Source: an uncultured Faecalibacterium sp. (lineage in GTDB: Bacteria; Bacillota; Clostridia; Oscillospirales; Ruminococcaceae). Taken from it: a stretch of 8,967 bases of DNA. This document shows positions 1-6,930 of this stretch, in pieces (position 1 is the stretch's first letter; each line of letters opens with the position of its first letter). The stretch lies in the NCBI GenBank assembly GCA_945982465.1, contig CAMFSB010000051.1, positions 1 to 8,967 of the forward strand, written 5' to 3'. Position numbers and translations under genes: made by a program. The notes below the pieces were generated by a model, which was not told the origin of the DNA, ran no database searches, and worked only from the letters and a program-made list of their open reading frames with translations.

Positions 1-47
1 TGGGTATTATAAGCGTCATGAAGGTATTTGTGGTCTTTAACTAGTGC

Positions 48-1841
48 GTGACCAGCGCGGACGACCGGCTGACTTTCAAATCCGACCCGTATGCGTTCCA
101 CACCGAAACGCGCCCCTCGAACGGCAGCAAGGTGTATGACCTGAGCGGCTTTGAGTGGCACGACGCCGCCTGGCACGACGAGCAGAAGAAAAAGGACATC
201 ATCAACAGCCCCATGAACGTGTACGAGCTGCATGCGGGCAGCTGGAAGATGAAAGAGGGCGATGTGCCCTACAATTATACCGAGCTGGCCGATCTGCTGA
301 TCCCGTATCTGGTGGAAATGGGCTATACCCATGTGGAACTGCTGCCCATCACGGAATACCCGTTCGACGGCAGCTGGGGCTATCAGGTCACGGGCTACTT
401 TGCCCCCACCAGCCGCTACGGCACCCCCAAGGACTTTATGACCATGGTGGATAAGCTGCACGGCGCCGGCATCGGCGTGATCATGGACTGGGTGCCCGCC
501 CATTTCCCCCGCGACGGCTACGGCCTGTACATGTTCGACGGCCAGCCCTGCTACGAGGATCCCAACCCCAAGCGCGGCGAGCATAAAGAGTGGGGCACCA
601 TGGTGTTCGACTACGGCCGCCCCGAGGTGCAGAGCTTTTTGATCTCCAGCGCGTTCTTCTGGATCGAGCAGTATCATGTGGACGGCCTGCGCGTGGACGC
701 CGTGGCCTCGATGCTGTATCTGGATTACAACCGCCGCGACGGCGAGTGGGAACGCAACAAGGACGGCGGCAACCAGAACCTGGAGGCCATCGCCTTCCTG
801 CGCAAGCTGAACAGCACCATCCTGGGCAAGTACAGCTACAAGTACATGATCGCCGAGGAATCCACCGCCTGGCCCCTGGTCACCCGGCCGGCCAGCGAGG
901 GCGGCCTGGGCTTTAACTTCAAGTGGAACATGGGCTGGATGAACGACATGCTCAGCTACATGAAAACCGACCCGCTGTTCCGCGCGGGCAACCACAACAA
1001 GGTCACGTTCAGCTTCTTCTACGCATTCAGCGAAAACTTTGTGCTGCCCATCAGCCACGACGAGGTGGTGCACGGCAAGTGCAGCCTGATCAACAAGATG
1101 CCCGGCGATTACGAGGCCAAGTTCGCCAACCTGCGCACCTTCTACGGCTACATGATGGCCCACCCGGGCAAAAAGCTGCTGTTCATGGGCCAGGAGTTTG
1201 GCCAGTTCATCGAGTGGAACGAGGCCAAGCCCCTGGACTGGCTGCTGCTGGATTACGAAAAGCACCGCCAGCTGCAGCACTATGTGCGCACGCTGAACCA
1301 CTTTTACAAGGAGACCCCCGCCCTGTGGCAGGTGGACTACAGCTGGGAGGGCTTCCAGTGGATCGTGCCGGACGATTCCTCCCAGAGCGTGGTGGCGTTT
1401 TTGCGGCGCGACGCAGCCGGCAAGCTGCTGCTGGTCGTGTGCAACTTTAACCCCGTCCTGCGCGAGAACTACTGCATGGGCGCGCCGGTCTCGGGCACCT
1501 ATAAGGAGATCCTGAACAGCGACGACGCCGAGTTCGGCGGTTCGGGCACGGTGCACAACGGCAGCGTGCGCAGCAAAAAGAAGCCGATGCACGGCTACGA
1601 CCAGAGCATCAGCCTGACGCTGCCGCCGATGAGCACGCTGTATTTCCAGGTGCCCACGCCGCGCAAGAAAAAGGAAAAGGCGCCCGCCGCCGAGGAAAAG
1701 CCCGCTGCCAAGGCCGCAAAAAAGCCCACGGCCAAAACCGCGAAAAAGTCCGCGGCCAAGGCCGAAAAGCCCGCCAAGGCGGAGAAAAAGCCGACTAAGA
1801 AGCCCGCGGCCCAAAAACGCGCTTCGTCCGCCGAAAAATGA
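48..1841 (+). CDS. glgB: 1,4-alpha-glucan branching enzyme (GlgB), N-terminus missing
   Basis: GlgB cleaves alpha-1,4-glucan chains and re-attaches them through alpha-1,6 bonds, giving glycogen its branches in the cytoplasm. Counting from the GTG at 48, all GH13 landmarks are visible: region I DWVPAH (D147), the nucleophile in GLRVDAV (D217), the general acid in MIAEES (E270) and the third acidic residue in ISHDEVVH (D338). The C-terminal all-beta domain runs to about residue 535. The ORF enters the family only at the KSDPYAF segment that ends the N-terminal CBM48 domain, so roughly the first hundred residues are missing. The GTG has no Shine-Dalgarno sequence and probably encodes an internal valine; a TAG at 42-44 closes the frame upstream. 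After residue 538 comes a 59-residue tail with 20 Lys and 18 Ala, which is not part of the catalytic fold. First gene of the glgBCDA operon. The family is certain; the true start is outside usable sequence. Confidence 0.95.
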   Translation: MTSADDRLTFKSDPYAFHTETRPSNGSKVYDLSGFEWHDAAWHDEQKKKDIINSPMNVYELHAGSWKMKEGDVPYNYTELADLLIPYLVEMGYTHVELLPITEYPFDGSWGYQVTGYFAPTSRYGTPKDFMTMVDKLHGAGIGVIMDWVPAHFPRDGYGLYMFDGQPCYEDPNPKRGEHKEWGTMVFDYGRPEVQSFLISSAFFWIEQYHVDGLRVDAVASMLYLDYNRRDGEWERNKDGGNQNLEAIAFLRKLNSTILGKYSYKYMIAEESTAWPLVTRPASEGGLGFNFKWNMGWMNDMLSYMKTDPLFRAGNHNKVTFSFFYAFSENFVLPISHDEVVHGKCSLINKMPGDYEAKFANLRTFYGYMMAHPGKKLLFMGQEFGQFIEWNEAKPLDWLLLDYEKHRQLQHYVRTLNHFYKETPALWQVDYSWEGFQWIVPDDSSQSVVAFLRRDAAGKLLLVVCNFNPVLRENYCMGAPVSGTYKEILNSDDAEFGGSGTVHNGSVRSKKKPMHGYDQSISLTLPPMSTLYFQVPTPRKKKEKAPAAEEKPAAKAAKKPTAKTAKKSAAKAEKPAKAEKKPTKKPAAQKRASSAEK

Positions 1842-1847
1842 CGCATG

Positions 1848-1864
1848 GCCTGCTGCACGCAGGC
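1848..1864 (+). other. Small intercistronic hairpin between glgB and glgC
   Basis: A 6-bp perfect stem (GCCTGC/GCAGGC) with a 5-nt loop lies just after the glgB stop. It has no U-tract, so it is unlikely to terminate. A C5 run at 1896-1900 could pair either with GGGG at 1904-1907 or with the GGGG of the glgC ribosome binding site at 1915-1918, which might tune glgC translation. These pairings are visible by eye, but any function is a guess. Confidence 0.35.
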
Positions 1865-1927
1865 TTGGCGATAGAAACCATCAGTTGAATCTCGACCCCC
1901 AGCGGGGCCGAAAAGGGGAGAAAAACA

Positions 1928-3121
1928 ATGGCAAAAGAAATCGTAGCAATGATCCTTGCCGGCGGCCGCGGTTCACGCTTGTACGCGCTGACGCAAAAGA
2001 CGGCAAAACCCGCGGTTTCGTTCGGCGGCAAGTACAGCATCGTGGACTTCCCGCTGTCCAACTGCGTGAACTCCAACATTGATACTGTGGGCATCGCGAC
2101 CCAGTATCAGCCGCAGAAGCTGAACGAGTACATCGGCAACGGCAAGCCCTGGGATCTGGACCGCCTGTACGGCGGCGTGCACACCCTGCCGCCCTACGAG
2201 CAGGCCAAGGGCACCGACTGGTACAAGGGCACGGCCAACGCCATCTACCAGAACATCAGCTTCATCGATCAGTACGATCCCCAGTATGTCATCATCCTGT
2301 CGGGCGACCAGATCTGCAAGCAGGATTACGCCGATTTCCTGCGCTTCCATAAGGAAAAGAACGCCGAGTTCTCGGTGGCCGTAATGGAAGTGCCCTGGGA
2401 CGAGGCCTCCCGCTTTGGCCTGATGGTGGCCGACGGAGATGACCGCATCACCGAATTCCAGGAAAAACCCAAGAACCCCAAGTCCAACCTGGCGTCCATG
2501 GGCATTTACATTTTCAACTGGGATATCCTCAAGAAGTATCTGGAAGAGGACGAGGCTGACCCCAACTCCGCCAACGACTTCGGCAACAACGTCATCCCCG
2601 CCCTGCTGCGGGACGGCCGCCGGATGTACGCCTACCACTTCGCGGGTTACTGGCGCGACGTGGGCACCATCGACAGCCTGTGGGCTGCCAACATGGAGGT
2701 GCTGGACCCCGAGCATTCCGGCATTGACCTGTTTGACGAAAACTGGAAGATCTACAGCCGCAACCCGGTGATGCCCTGCCAGAAGATCGGCCCCCGCGCG
2801 GTGGTCGAGGACTCGCTGATCACCGAGGGCTGCAAGATCTACGGCACGGTCAAGCATTCGGTGCTGTCGGCCGGTGTGACCGTGGAGGACGGCGCTGTGA
2901 TCGAGGACGCCGTTATCATGGAGGGCGCTGTGATCAAGGCGGGCGCCGTGGTCAAAAAATCCATCATTGCCCAAAAGGTCATCGTGGGCGCCGGGGCGAA
3001 AGTCGGCGGCGAGGGCAGCGTGGCCCATGTGGGCGAAGGCCTCACCATCGGTGCGGGCGCGACCGTCAAGGAAGGCGCCAAGGTCTATGAATCCGTGAAG
3101 GAGGGTGAGGAAGTATGCTGA
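1928..3121 (+). CDS. glgC: Glucose-1-phosphate adenylyltransferase, catalytic subunit (GlgC)
   Basis: GlgC makes ADP-glucose and pyrophosphate from ATP and glucose-1-phosphate, the committed step of bacterial glycogen synthesis. The 397-residue protein has the nucleotidyltransferase signature [10 protein letters not shown] at residues 9-18, [10 protein letters not shown] at 27-36, [12 protein letters not shown] at 98-109, the metal-binding aspartate D127 in SGDQ, the [18 protein letters not shown] block and YWRDVGTI. From about residue 287 onward, hexapeptide repeats form the left-handed beta-helix used for assembly and allostery. The usual SGDHIYK block reads SGDQICK here (Q128, C130), a small departure. 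The ATG at 1928 is preceded by GGGGAG at 1915-1920 with a 7-nt spacer. The stop overlaps the glgD start by 7 nt, which implies translational coupling and a GlgC/GlgD complex, as known in other Firmicutes. Confidence 0.97.
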   Translation: MAKEIVAMILAGGRGSRLYALTQKTAKPAVSFGGKYSIVDFPLSNCVNSNIDTVGIATQYQPQKLNEYIGNGKPWDLDRLYGGVHTLPPYEQAKGTDWYKGTANAIYQNISFIDQYDPQYVIILSGDQICKQDYADFLRFHKEKNAEFSVAVMEVPWDEASRFGLMVADGDDRITEFQEKPKNPKSNLASMGIYIFNWDILKKYLEEDEADPNSANDFGNNVIPALLRDGRRMYAYHFAGYWRDVGTIDSLWAANMEVLDPEHSGIDLFDENWKIYSRNPVMPCQKIGPRAVVEDSLITEGCKIYGTVKHSVLSAGVTVEDGAVIEDAVIMEGAVIKAGAVVKKSIIAQKVIVGAGAKVGGEGSVAHVGEGLTIGAGATVKEGAKVYESVKEGEEVC

Positions 3122-4242
3122 GCCAGAACAACAATGCGTTGGGCATTATTTTCCCCAACAGCTATGACAGTACCGTCCCCGAGCTGGTCACCGAGCGCCT
3201 GATGGCGTCTATCCCGTTTGCCGGCCGTTACCGCCTGATCGACTTTGTGCTGTCGGGCATGTCCAACAGCGGCATCAACAACGTGTCCATCATCGTGCGC
3301 AAGAATTACCATTCGCTGATGGATCACCTGGGCACCGGCAGCGCCTGGGATATGGACCGCCGCCGCGGCGGTTTGAACATCGTGCCGCCCTTTGCCGAAA
3401 AGGAAGTCAAGATCTACAACGGCCGCGTGGAAGCCATCAGCTCCATCCTGAACTACCTCGAGGCCCAGAAAGAACGCTACGCCATCCTGTGCGACACCAA
3501 CACGGTGGCCAACTTTGACTTCAAGGCGCTGATCGCCGAGCACGAGCAGTCCGGCGCGGATGTGACGATGGTCTACCAGAAGGCCGAGATCCCCGATGGC
3601 CTGCGCAACGACAACTACACCGTCAGCGTGGGCGCGGACGGCCGCGTTACCGACATCCTGTTCAACGATTTCCGCCCCGGCGTGCAGAACCTGTCCATGA
3701 ACATCTACATCATGGAGCGCACCGCCCTGATCCGCCTGGTCAAGGACGCTGCCACCCGCGGCATGATTTACTTTGAGCGCGATATCCTGGCGCACAATGT
3801 CAACGTGCTGAACATCCACGCCATGGAGTACACCGGCTATGTGGCCCGCATCTGCGATATGAAGAGCTACTTTGATGAGAACATGAAACTCATCAATGAG
3901 GACAACCTGAACGCTCTGTTCCCCGCAAAGCAGCCGGTTTACACCAAAGTGCGCGACGACAACCCCACCCGGTATCTGCCCGGCTCGAAGGTGACGTCCT
4001 CGCTGGTGGCGGACGGCTGCCACATCGAAGGCACCGTCGAAAACTGCGTGCTGTTCCGCGGCGTCACGGTCAAAAAGGGCGCGGTGGTCAAAAATTGTGT
4101 GCTGATGCAGGATACCGTGGTCGAGGCCGGCGCCGAGCTGGAGTGCGTCGTCACCGATAAGAACGTGCGCATCACGGCGGGCAAAAAGCTGGCCGGCACC
4201 GAGACCTTCCCCGTTTATGTAGCAAAGCGTCACACTGTCTGA
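3115..4242 (+). CDS. glgD: Glucose-1-phosphate adenylyltransferase, GlgD subunit
   Basis: GlgD is a GlgC paralogue found in Firmicutes that has lost catalytic motifs and modulates GlgC in a mixed oligomer. The loss is visible here. The GGRGSRL loop is replaced by ALGIIFPNS near residues 8-16, the SGD motif reads CDT (residues 126-128), and the EKP sugar-binding block is absent. The overall fold is kept: [13 protein letters not shown] near residue 33, a Rossmann-like domain to about residue 270, then hexapeptide repeats at about 285-365. At 375 residues it is of ordinary GlgD length. The ATG at 3115 lies inside the end of glgC and follows a weak purine-rich site (GAGGAAGT), so translation probably depends on ribosomes finishing glgC. 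It is unlikely to be active alone, by family analogy; that was not tested here. Confidence 0.95.
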   Translation: MLSQNNNALGIIFPNSYDSTVPELVTERLMASIPFAGRYRLIDFVLSGMSNSGINNVSIIVRKNYHSLMDHLGTGSAWDMDRRRGGLNIVPPFAEKEVKIYNGRVEAISSILNYLEAQKERYAILCDTNTVANFDFKALIAEHEQSGADVTMVYQKAEIPDGLRNDNYTVSVGADGRVTDILFNDFRPGVQNLSMNIYIMERTALIRLVKDAATRGMIYFERDILAHNVNVLNIHAMEYTGYVARICDMKSYFDENMKLINEDNLNALFPAKQPVYTKVRDDNPTRYLPGSKVTSSLVADGCHIEGTVENCVLFRGVTVKKGAVVKNCVLMQDTVVEAGAELECVVTDKNVRITAGKKLAGTETFPVYVAKRHTV

Positions 4243-4253
4243 TCCCGATCGGC

Positions 4254-4291
4254 GCGGGAGCAGCCGCCTTTCCCGGCGCGCCTGCTCCCGC
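4254..4291 (+). other. Intercistronic hairpin between glgD and glgA
   Basis: A 10-bp perfect outer stem (GCGGGAGCAG at 4254-4263, CTGCTCCCGC at 4282-4291) continues into a shorter C/G inner stem around GCC 4266-4268 and GGC 4275-4277. The sequence after it, TGCTTTCGC, is not a convincing U-tract. The hairpin is therefore more likely a partial attenuator or an mRNA-stabilising/processing element than a full terminator. It sits in the 89-nt gap before glgA, so it could set GlgA level relative to GlgCD. The structure is seen; the function is inferred. Confidence 0.6.
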
Positions 4292-4331
4292 TGCTTTCGC
4301 ACATCCGACCCAATGAGATAGAGGAGATACT

Positions 4332-5750
4332 ATGAAGATTCTGTATGCTTCTTCCGAAGCCAATCCCTTTGCCAAATCCGGCGGTCTGGCGGACGTGGCG
4401 GGCGCTCTGCCCAAGGCGTTGGTCAAGGATGGCGTGGACTGCCGCGTGGTCATGCCGCTGTACGGCGATCTGAAAATGAAGGATAAGCTGACCTACGTCA
4501 CCAACTTTTCGGTGCCGGTGGGCTGGCGCAGCCAGTACTGCGGCCTGTTTACGGCCCAGGTGTCCGGCGTGACCTACTACTTTTTGGATAACGAGTACTA
4601 CTTCAAGCGCACGGGCCTGTACGGTTTCTACGATGACGGCGAGCGCTTTGCGTTTTTCAGCCGCGCCATTCTGGAAATGCTGTTCCACATGGATTTTGTG
4701 CCCGACATCATCAACTGCAACGACTGGCAGACCGCGCTGGTGCCCGTGTACCTGAACCTGTACTACCGCCATCTGGATCAGTTCAACCGCATCAAGACGG
4801 TGTTCACCATCCACAACATCGCGTATCAGGGCAAGTACGGCCTGGAGATTCTGGAGGATACCTGCGGCATCGGCAAGCGCGACCAGCACATTGTGGAATA
4901 CGACGGCTGCGCCAACTTTATGAAGGGCGCCATCGAGCTGGCCGACAAGGTCACCACGGTCAGCCCCACCTATGCGCGCGAGATTCTGGATCCCTGGTTC
5001 AGCTATGGGCTGGACGCTCTGCTGCGCTCCAAGCAGTATAAGCTGTGCGGCATTCTGAACGGCATCGACACCGAGGTGAACAACCCCGCCACCGATCCGG
5101 TCATCGCCGCCCATTACACGGCCGATACCTTCAAAACGGGCAAAAAGGTCTGCAAAGAGGACATTCAGGGCCAGTTCGGCCTGCAGCAGGACGGCAGCCC
5201 GGTGTTCGGCATGGTCAGCCGCCTGGTGGGCATGAAAGGCTTTGACCTGGTGCGCAGCATTGCCGAGGGCCTGATCGCCGAGGGCATCGAGCTGGTTGTG
5301 CTGGGCACGGGCGAAAGCGGCTACGAGGCGTTCTTCTCCGATCTGGCAGCCCGTCCCCCGGGCCGCGTGGGCGTGTACATTGGCTTCAACGCCAAGCTGG
5401 CCCAGCAGATCTACGCGGGCGCCGACGTGTTCGTAATGCCCTCCAAGAGCGAGCCCTGCGGCTTGGCACAGATGGTGGCCTGCCGCTACGGCACCATTCC
5501 GGTGGTGCGCGAGACCGGCGGCCTGCGGGATTCCATCCAGGATTCCTCCATGGGCCGCGGCAACGGCTTTACGTTCGCGGGCTACTCCGCCCACGAGCTG
5601 TACGATGCCTGCCACCGCGCCAAGGAAGCCTACTGGCGGCCGGACGACTGGCAGAACCTGGTCAAGTACGCCATGAGCTGTGACTTTGGCTGGGATGTCT
5701 CCGCCAAGAGCTACGAGGGCCTGTATAACGAGGTCGTGAACCTTTGGTAA
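4332..5750 (+). CDS. glgA: Glycogen synthase, ADP-glucose-dependent (GlgA)
   Basis: GlgA (glycosyltransferase family 5) transfers glucose from ADP-glucose to the non-reducing end of alpha-1,4-glucan. The 472 residues match the usual bacterial length. The N-terminus carries the ADP-glucose-binding KSGGLADV (K15-V22; the family form is KTGGL). HNIAYQG and LNGIDTEVNNPATDP lie in the middle, and the C-terminal GT-B domain has SRLVGMKG, SKSEPCGLAQ (E374, the expected catalytic/nucleotide-contact Glu) and ETGGLRDSI (residues 394-402). The start ATG at 4332 follows GAGGAG at 4321-4326 with a 5-nt spacer. It is the last gene of the glgBCDA operon, separated from glgD by 89 nt containing a hairpin and followed 35 nt later by a strong terminator. 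In Bacillus subtilis the corresponding operon ends with glgP; here it does not. Confidence 0.97.
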   Translation: MKILYASSEANPFAKSGGLADVAGALPKALVKDGVDCRVVMPLYGDLKMKDKLTYVTNFSVPVGWRSQYCGLFTAQVSGVTYYFLDNEYYFKRTGLYGFYDDGERFAFFSRAILEMLFHMDFVPDIINCNDWQTALVPVYLNLYYRHLDQFNRIKTVFTIHNIAYQGKYGLEILEDTCGIGKRDQHIVEYDGCANFMKGAIELADKVTTVSPTYAREILDPWFSYGLDALLRSKQYKLCGILNGIDTEVNNPATDPVIAAHYTADTFKTGKKVCKEDIQGQFGLQQDGSPVFGMVSRLVGMKGFDLVRSIAEGLIAEGIELVVLGTGESGYEAFFSDLAARPPGRVGVYIGFNAKLAQQIYAGADVFVMPSKSEPCGLAQMVACRYGTIPVVRETGGLRDSIQDSSMGRGNGFTFAGYSAHELYDACHRAKEAYWRPDDWQNLVKYAMSCDFGWDVSAKSYEGLYNEVVNLW

Positions 5751-5784
5751 AAGCCGCCCTCCCCGGCGGCGCATCAGCATATCA

Positions 5785-5824
5785 AAAGGCCCCCGCGCCG
5801 GCATGTGCCGGCGCGGGGGCCTTT
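5785..5824. terminator. Bidirectional intrinsic terminator between convergent glgA and the C39-like gene
   Basis: Two perfect 18-nt arms (5785-5802 and 5807-5824) are separated by an ATGT loop. The core is GGCCCCCGCGCCGGC and its exact complement, flanked by an A-tract on the left and a T-tract on the right. Each strand therefore reads as a G/C-rich hairpin followed by U residues. It lies 34 nt after glgA and about 57 nt after the end of the convergent minus-strand gene, so it can stop transcription from both sides. Confidence 0.92.
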
Positions 5825-5880
5825 GGCTGTTTTGTGTGGCAAAACGGGGGCGTGGGCCGGCGTTTGCACGCGGGGGCGGT

Positions 5881-6480
5881 TCAGCCGGAACGCTGCGCTT
5901 TGGCGGTGTTCCACACCAGCAGGCATTCCCGCTTTTCCACCGGGCCAAGGCTGTACATCCCCTTGCCCTCGCTGTTCATCTGCGCAAACGCCACCCGGCG
6001 GTTGTATTCGTAGGGGTGATCCTCCACCACCGCGATGGTCTTTTTGCGGATCGGCTTTTCCAGATAATACGGGTCCCACAGCAGGGCGGCGTCCTGCTGT
6101 TGGCCGGTCAAAAGCACATAATGGCCCACCTCCAGCAGGCAGCGGGTCACCGCCACCGCGCCGTTGGCCAGGGCCTGGTTCAGCCGGCTGCCCTCGCCCA
6201 GATAAATTTCCTGTGGGGCCAGGCTTTCGCACCGGATGGGAAATTCGCAGCGCGCGCCGTAATCGTTGAGCCATTCGCCAATAAAGCGCAGCGCGGCCGC
6301 GCTGGTGCCCTTTTGGCCGGGACGCCGGTGCGAATCGCAGCAGTCCAGCGTATACCCGTAAATCACCTTGATGACGCAGGGCTGGATCAGCCTGCGGTCA
6401 AACTGATGGCTCAGCGCGTTCAGCAGGCTGGCCGGGCCGCAGTCGTATTCCGAGATCTGATAATTCAAAGGGATCGGCAT
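5881..6480 (-). CDS. Stand-alone C39-like cysteine peptidase
   Basis: The 199-residue protein resembles the papain-like C39 peptidase fold. From the ATG at 6480 it reads Q8, then YDCGPASLLNAL with C14, then GHYVLLTG with H120, then LLWDPYY with D136. The Q-x5-C spacing and the C...GH...DP order match the C39 oxyanion-Gln/Cys/His/Asp active site, so it should be active. Classical C39 domains are fused to bacteriocin ABC exporters and cut after a double glycine. Here there is no ABC or membrane domain, no signal peptide and no neighbouring leader-peptide gene, so a cytoplasmic role with unknown substrate is inferred. Six further cysteines are present. An upstream in-frame ATG at 6549 (222 residues) has no ribosome binding site; the ATG at 6480 is preceded by GGAAGGAG and starts directly before the conserved core. 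The gene is monocistronic. Family assignment is good, function unknown. Confidence 0.75.
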   Translation of the reverse strand: MPIPLNYQISEYDCGPASLLNALSHQFDRRLIQPCVIKVIYGYTLDCCDSHRRPGQKGTSAAALRFIGEWLNDYGARCEFPIRCESLAPQEIYLGEGSRLNQALANGAVAVTRCLLEVGHYVLLTGQQQDAALLWDPYYLEKPIRKKTIAVVEDHPYEYNRRVAFAQMNSEGKGMYSLGPVEKRECLLVWNTAKAQRSG

Positions 6481-6492
6481 GGTTCCTAATGG

Positions 6493-6500
6493 CTCCTTCC
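6493..6500 (-). promoter_or_regulatory. Ribosome binding site fixing the C39-like gene start
   Basis: On the minus strand this reads GGAAGGAG, 12 nt before the ATG at 6480. The spacer is a little long, and a second weak AGGA sits closer. The upstream in-frame ATGs at 6549 and about 6516 have no comparable site, which favours the 199-residue product. Confidence 0.65.
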
Positions 6501-6615
6501 GTGGTCGCAGGTTCATAAAGAAAGCGCAGCCGCGCTGCCTTGCCGGCATGGCCGCACCAAAGGCGGGGACGCGCCAAAGCGCAGAGCGCCGCCGGATTTT
6601 CGGGTTTTTAGGCTC

Positions 6616-6643
6616 ATTATACCGTTTTGCGGGGGGATGTCAA
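6616..6643 (-). promoter_or_regulatory. Consensus sigma-70/SigA promoter for the C39-like gene
   Basis: On the minus strand the -35 box is TTGACA (complement of 6638-6643) and the -10 box is TATAAT (complement of 6616-6621). Both are perfect consensus, with a 16-bp spacer. Transcription should begin near 6609, giving a leader of about 130 nt before the ATG at 6480. Perfect hexamers suggest a strong housekeeping promoter unless it is repressed. Confidence 0.85.
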
Positions 6644-6674
6644 GACGAGAATCCGCAAATTCATCCAAAACCTA

Positions 6675-6703
6675 TTGACAAAGTAGGAATTGCGCGCTAT
6701 TAT
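6675..6703 (+). promoter_or_regulatory. Upstream promoter P1 for the solute-binding protein gene
   Basis: TTGACA at 6675-6680 and TATTAT at 6698-6703 are separated by exactly 17 bp, a near-perfect SigA promoter. Its transcript would have a leader of about 220 nt containing two short inverted repeats, then run through the second promoter to the ATG at 6931. Confidence 0.8.
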
Positions 6704-6724
6704 TACACCACCTAGAAAAAACGC

Positions 6725-6762
6725 CGCTTGGAACAAGCGCTTCCGCCTGCGGATTTCTCCGC
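6725..6762 (+). other. Two short inverted repeats between the tandem promoters
   Basis: CGCTTG/CAAGCG (6725-6730 and 6734-6739, 3-nt loop) and GCGGA/TCCGC (6749-6753 and 6758-6762, 4-nt loop) sit between P1 and P2. They could be operator half-sites acting on P2 or small hairpins in the P1 transcript. AAGCGCTT at 6735-6742 is itself a perfect palindrome. No regulator is identified. Confidence 0.4.
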
Positions 6763-6780
6763 GTGGGGACGGCAAAATAA

Positions 6781-6809
6781 TTGACAGACGGCCCGCTTTC
6801 TTATATACT
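6781..6809 (+). promoter_or_regulatory. Downstream promoter P2 for the solute-binding protein gene
   Basis: TTGACA at 6781-6786 and TATACT at 6804-6809 are separated by 17 bp. Start of transcription is expected near 6816, leaving a leader of about 115 nt. This is the second of two tandem consensus promoters driving the same gene, which points to high or dual-controlled expression of the binding protein. Confidence 0.85.
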
Positions 6810-6828
6810 TACATCGTATTATGCCGGG

Positions 6829-6857
6829 GGCGTTTTCAAATAAGAGGGGGAAACGTC
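6829..6857 (+). other. Leader hairpin at the start of the P2 transcript
   Basis: A 9-bp stem with two G-U pairs (6829-6837 with 6849-6857) encloses an 11-nt loop rich in A and G. It begins about 13 nt after the predicted P2 start site. It has no U-tract, so a role in mRNA stability is more plausible than termination. The pairing is seen by eye only. Confidence 0.35.
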
Positions 6858-6916
6858 AAGGCGTGCGGCGCTCTGGGAAACGCGCGCTGGCCCGTTGTAC
6901 AGGTTTGCTTTTGCAG

Positions 6917-6922
6917 AAGGAG
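6917..6922 (+). promoter_or_regulatory. Ribosome binding site fixing the solute-binding protein start
   Basis: AAGGAG lies 8 nt before the ATG at 6931 but only 2 nt before the ATG at 6925, so 6931 is the likely start. The first residues after 6931, MKKISRRSFLK, also make a normal signal peptide N-region. Confidence 0.85.
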
Positions 6923-6930
6923 AAATGAAC

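Larger units (their letters stand above)
6481..6930. other. 450-bp divergent promoter island without a gene
   Basis: This is the only gene-free stretch over 300 bases. From left to right it holds the leader of the minus-strand peptidase gene (about 6481-6609), its promoter (6616-6643), a 31-bp spacer between back-to-back -35 boxes, a first rightward promoter (6675-6703), two short inverted repeats (6725-6739 and 6749-6762), a second rightward promoter (6781-6809) and the leader of the solute-binding protein gene. About 6600-6840 is visibly more AT-rich than the genes. No tRNA, known riboswitch or conserved ORF was recognised in it. Confidence 0.8.

Noticed and set aside
40..45. ACTAGT (SpeI-type hexamer) exactly at the GlgB break, suggesting a cloning junction
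   Set aside because: A single six-base match is weak evidence and the bases to its left were not recognised as vector; kept only as a point to check with the left-edge finding.
2789..3100. Repeated short motifs at the 3' ends of glgC and glgD
   Set aside because: These are the coding signature of hexapeptide (left-handed beta-helix) repeats rather than an independent DNA repeat.
3085..4302. A 405-codon open frame on the minus strand opposite glgD
   Set aside because: It is a shadow of glgD with no conserved motif; the sense frame has clear family features.
4230..5948. A 572-codon open frame on the minus strand opposite glgA
   Set aside because: It lies antisense to a well-conserved gene, has low-complexity His/Val/Ala-rich composition typical of the reverse of C/G-ended codons, and contains no recognisable domain.
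5803..6489. A 228-codon open frame on the plus strand over the C39-like gene
   Set aside because: It starts inside the terminator hairpin and is antisense to a frame with an ordered Cys/His/Asp active site and a good promoter and ribosome binding site.
6731..6745. Possible CcpA cre-like operator around AAGCGCTT
   Set aside because: Only the core and one outer base fit the cre consensus; the flanking TG and CA positions do not, so carbon catabolite control cannot be claimed.
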